Shown: positions 4,264 through 5,360 of the stretch, piece by piece | How the letters are laid out: each line of letters opens with the position of its first letter | Position numbering within the stretch: the first letter of the stretch is position 1 | Assembly (NCBI GenBank): GCA_010672185.1 | Contig: JAAHHL010000569.1 | Span: 1 to 5,360 of the forward strand | Length of the DNA stretch: 5,360 nt | Origin: Caldora sp. SIO3E6 | Lineage (GTDB): Bacteria; Cyanobacteriota; Cyanobacteriia; Cyanobacteriales; Coleofasciculaceae | Direction: 5' to 3' | Position numbers and translations under genes: made by a program | Notes under the pieces: generated by a model | Databases searched by the model: none | What the model was told of the DNA's origin: nothing | What the model saw: the letters and a program-made list of their open reading frames with translations, nothing else

Positions 4264-5360
4264 CTACTTATTCCCCTGCAACCACATTTCCAAACTGACT
4301 AACAGCCACAATTTAACCCCATAGCGCTGCCAGGGATCGCCACGGTAGCTTAACCAATTGCGGATCAGGGATTGATTGAGGTAAGCTGCGATCGCAGCTT
4401 TACGGTTCAGTAGCAGTGCCTTGGCTTGGCGTCGCCAATATTGACTAAATCCTAGTTGCACCGGTACCATCATGCCACTCTTAGGGCGATAAATAATTTC
4501 CCTGGGCAGCAAATCGGTAACTGCTTGTTTGAGTACTGCTTTTTCCTCAGTGCCAGATAGCTTGTATTCTGGGGGGATTTGCATACTATATTCTACGATC
4601 CGCTGGTCAAACAGAGGTGATCTCCCTTGCAATCCTGCCGCCTGTGTCAGATTATTGACTTTGGTCAAAATATGATCCGCCCCTTTAAATTTGATATTCA
4701 AAGCCATCAAGCGATTGAGCCAACTAGCAGTGGACTCTAAATCCTGAGAGAAGACATAAGGTTCCTGTTTAACTGCTCTCCAAATCTCTGGCTTTAGTAG
4801 TTGGGGCAAATCTGAAGCGCATTTTTTAAAAGCTAGTAGGTATGCCTGAAGAGAGTCTTGCTCAGCAACAGTACCATAAAGCTGATGGAGAAGCATGGGT
4901 TGGTTTTTTGGTCCACCAAAACAAGGATCGCCGCCTTCTCCATTTAATACGGTTTGAACCGACTCCCGCGCCAATCGTCCTATGAGTAGATTGGGTACAG
5001 TCAAAGGATCTCCAATGGGATCATCTAACCAAGCCATTGTCTCTGACAATTTCTCCCACATCTGGCGGAAGGAAATTTCCAAAATGTGATGTTGACTCTG
5101 GCAGTGTTGGGCAACTAAACTGGAATATTCCAGCTCATTGGGACATTGGCTACCAAAATGAATTGAGTAGGTATGGACTGGCCCTGAGTGCAACTTAGCT
5201 GCTAGAGCAGTTATACAGCTAGAGTCTAAACCACCGGATAAAAACACTCCCACGGGTTCATTGGCTGCTGGTAAGTATTCTTGAACAACTTGCTCAAGCA
5301 TTACTCGCAACTGATTACTATAGGAGGGTAAAAGTTGATCAGTTTCCGTAATCTGCTCTT
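4264..5360 (-). CDS. Asparagine-synthase-family protein, C-terminal synthetase domain (5' end off the window)
   Basis: The family makes asparagine from aspartate, ATP and glutamine-derived ammonia in the cytoplasm; related enzymes amidate or cyclise other substrates. The frame is open from the right edge to TAG at 4264, giving 364 visible residues (numbered here from the first whole codon), so the TTG at 5310 and ATG at 5301 are internal codons. The N-terminal glutaminase domain (Ntn fold, about 200 residues in AsnB) lies outside and cannot be checked. The ATP pyrophosphatase P-loop SGGLDSS is intact at 41-47. LDDPIGDP (about 111-118) stands where AsnB has LDEP..DP. GEGGDPCFGG at 140-149 replaces the usual GEGADELFGG. 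KVNNLTQ (233-239) replaces KVDRMSM, followed by GRSPLFD. RPKSGMMVP (from 291) matches the common RPK.G...P motif. The family call is firm, but these changes leave the substrate open: it may be a non-classical relative rather than housekeeping AsnB. The TAG directly abuts a heptamer repeat array. Confidence 0.9.
   Translation of the reverse strand, partial: EQITETDQLLPSYSNQLRVMLEQVVQEYLPAANEPVGVFLSGGLDSSCITALAAKLHSGPVHTYSIHFGSQCPNELEYSSLVAQHCQSQHHILEISFRQMWEKLSETMAWLDDPIGDPLTVPNLLIGRLARESVQTVLNGEGGDPCFGGPKNQPMLLHQLYGTVAEQDSLQAYLLAFKKCASDLPQLLKPEIWRAVKQEPYVFSQDLESTASWLNRLMALNIKFKGADHILTKVNNLTQAAGLQGRSPLFDQRIVEYSMQIPPEYKLSGTEEKAVLKQAVTDLLPREIIYRPKSGMMVPVQLGFSQYWRRQAKALLLNRKAAIAAYLNQSLIRNWLSYRGDPWQRYGVKLWLLVSLEMWLQGNK
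4388..4395. repeat. HIP1 octamer within the asparagine synthase gene
   Basis: GCGATCGC, centre of the 18-bp palindrome 4383-4400, read in frame as part of KAAIAAY near the C-terminus. Confidence 0.9.

Noticed and set aside
5299..5310. Start codon of the asparagine synthase gene at TTG 5310 or ATG 5301
   Set aside because: The frame stays open and coding-like to the window edge, and the family has a glutaminase domain upstream of the P-loop, so these are internal codons.

Overview
The window reads as cyanobacterial chromosome or large plasmid, most likely from a filamentous, repeat-rich genome. This rests on three HIP1 octamers (GCGATCGC at 688, 1478 and 4388), several arrays of 7-bp short tandem repeats of the STRR type described in filamentous cyanobacteria, and short palindromic elements built on GGGCGGGTTT or GACGTTTCATGAAACGTC. 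The species cannot be named from the sequence.

Layout. Bases 1-1749 hold no intact gene. They are a mosaic of nested small repeats: three copies of a 62-63 bp inverted-repeat element, a 120-bp inverted-repeat element, a 203-bp hairpin-rich MITE-like element that has split a REP-like hairpin, heptamer and octamer arrays, and a 23-bp direct repeat at both ends (2-24 and 1586-1608). Two short coding scars lie among them. One is a 48-codon minus-strand piece resembling the N-terminal helix-turn-helix module of large cyanobacterial signalling or effector proteins. The other is a plus-strand C-terminal tail of unknown family. Bases 1750-3972 carry two abutting minus-strand genes. The upstream one (3972 to 2488) encodes a fusion of an HsdR-N-like PD-(D/E)XK nuclease-fold domain to a complete ParA/Soj ATPase. 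Its TAA stop is followed immediately by the ATG of the second gene (2487 to 1750), a ParB-N-like protein with a coiled coil and an HhH-like C-terminal region. A 291-bp gap with heptamer repeats and a possible promoter follows. Bases 4264-5360 hold the C-terminal synthetase domain of an asparagine-synthase-family protein whose glutaminase domain and start lie beyond the right edge.

How the genes work together. The two central genes are almost certainly co-transcribed and probably act as one system: a DNA-bound, ATP-switched ParA carrying its own nuclease-like domain, with a ParB-like partner. The partner lacks both the arginine-rich CTP-binding box and the helix-turn-helix of true ParB. That makes ordinary plasmid or chromosome partition only one option; a DNA-targeting, defence or mobile-element maintenance role is also possible. 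This pair is the most interesting content of the window. Nothing visible ties the asparagine synthase to it beyond shared direction.
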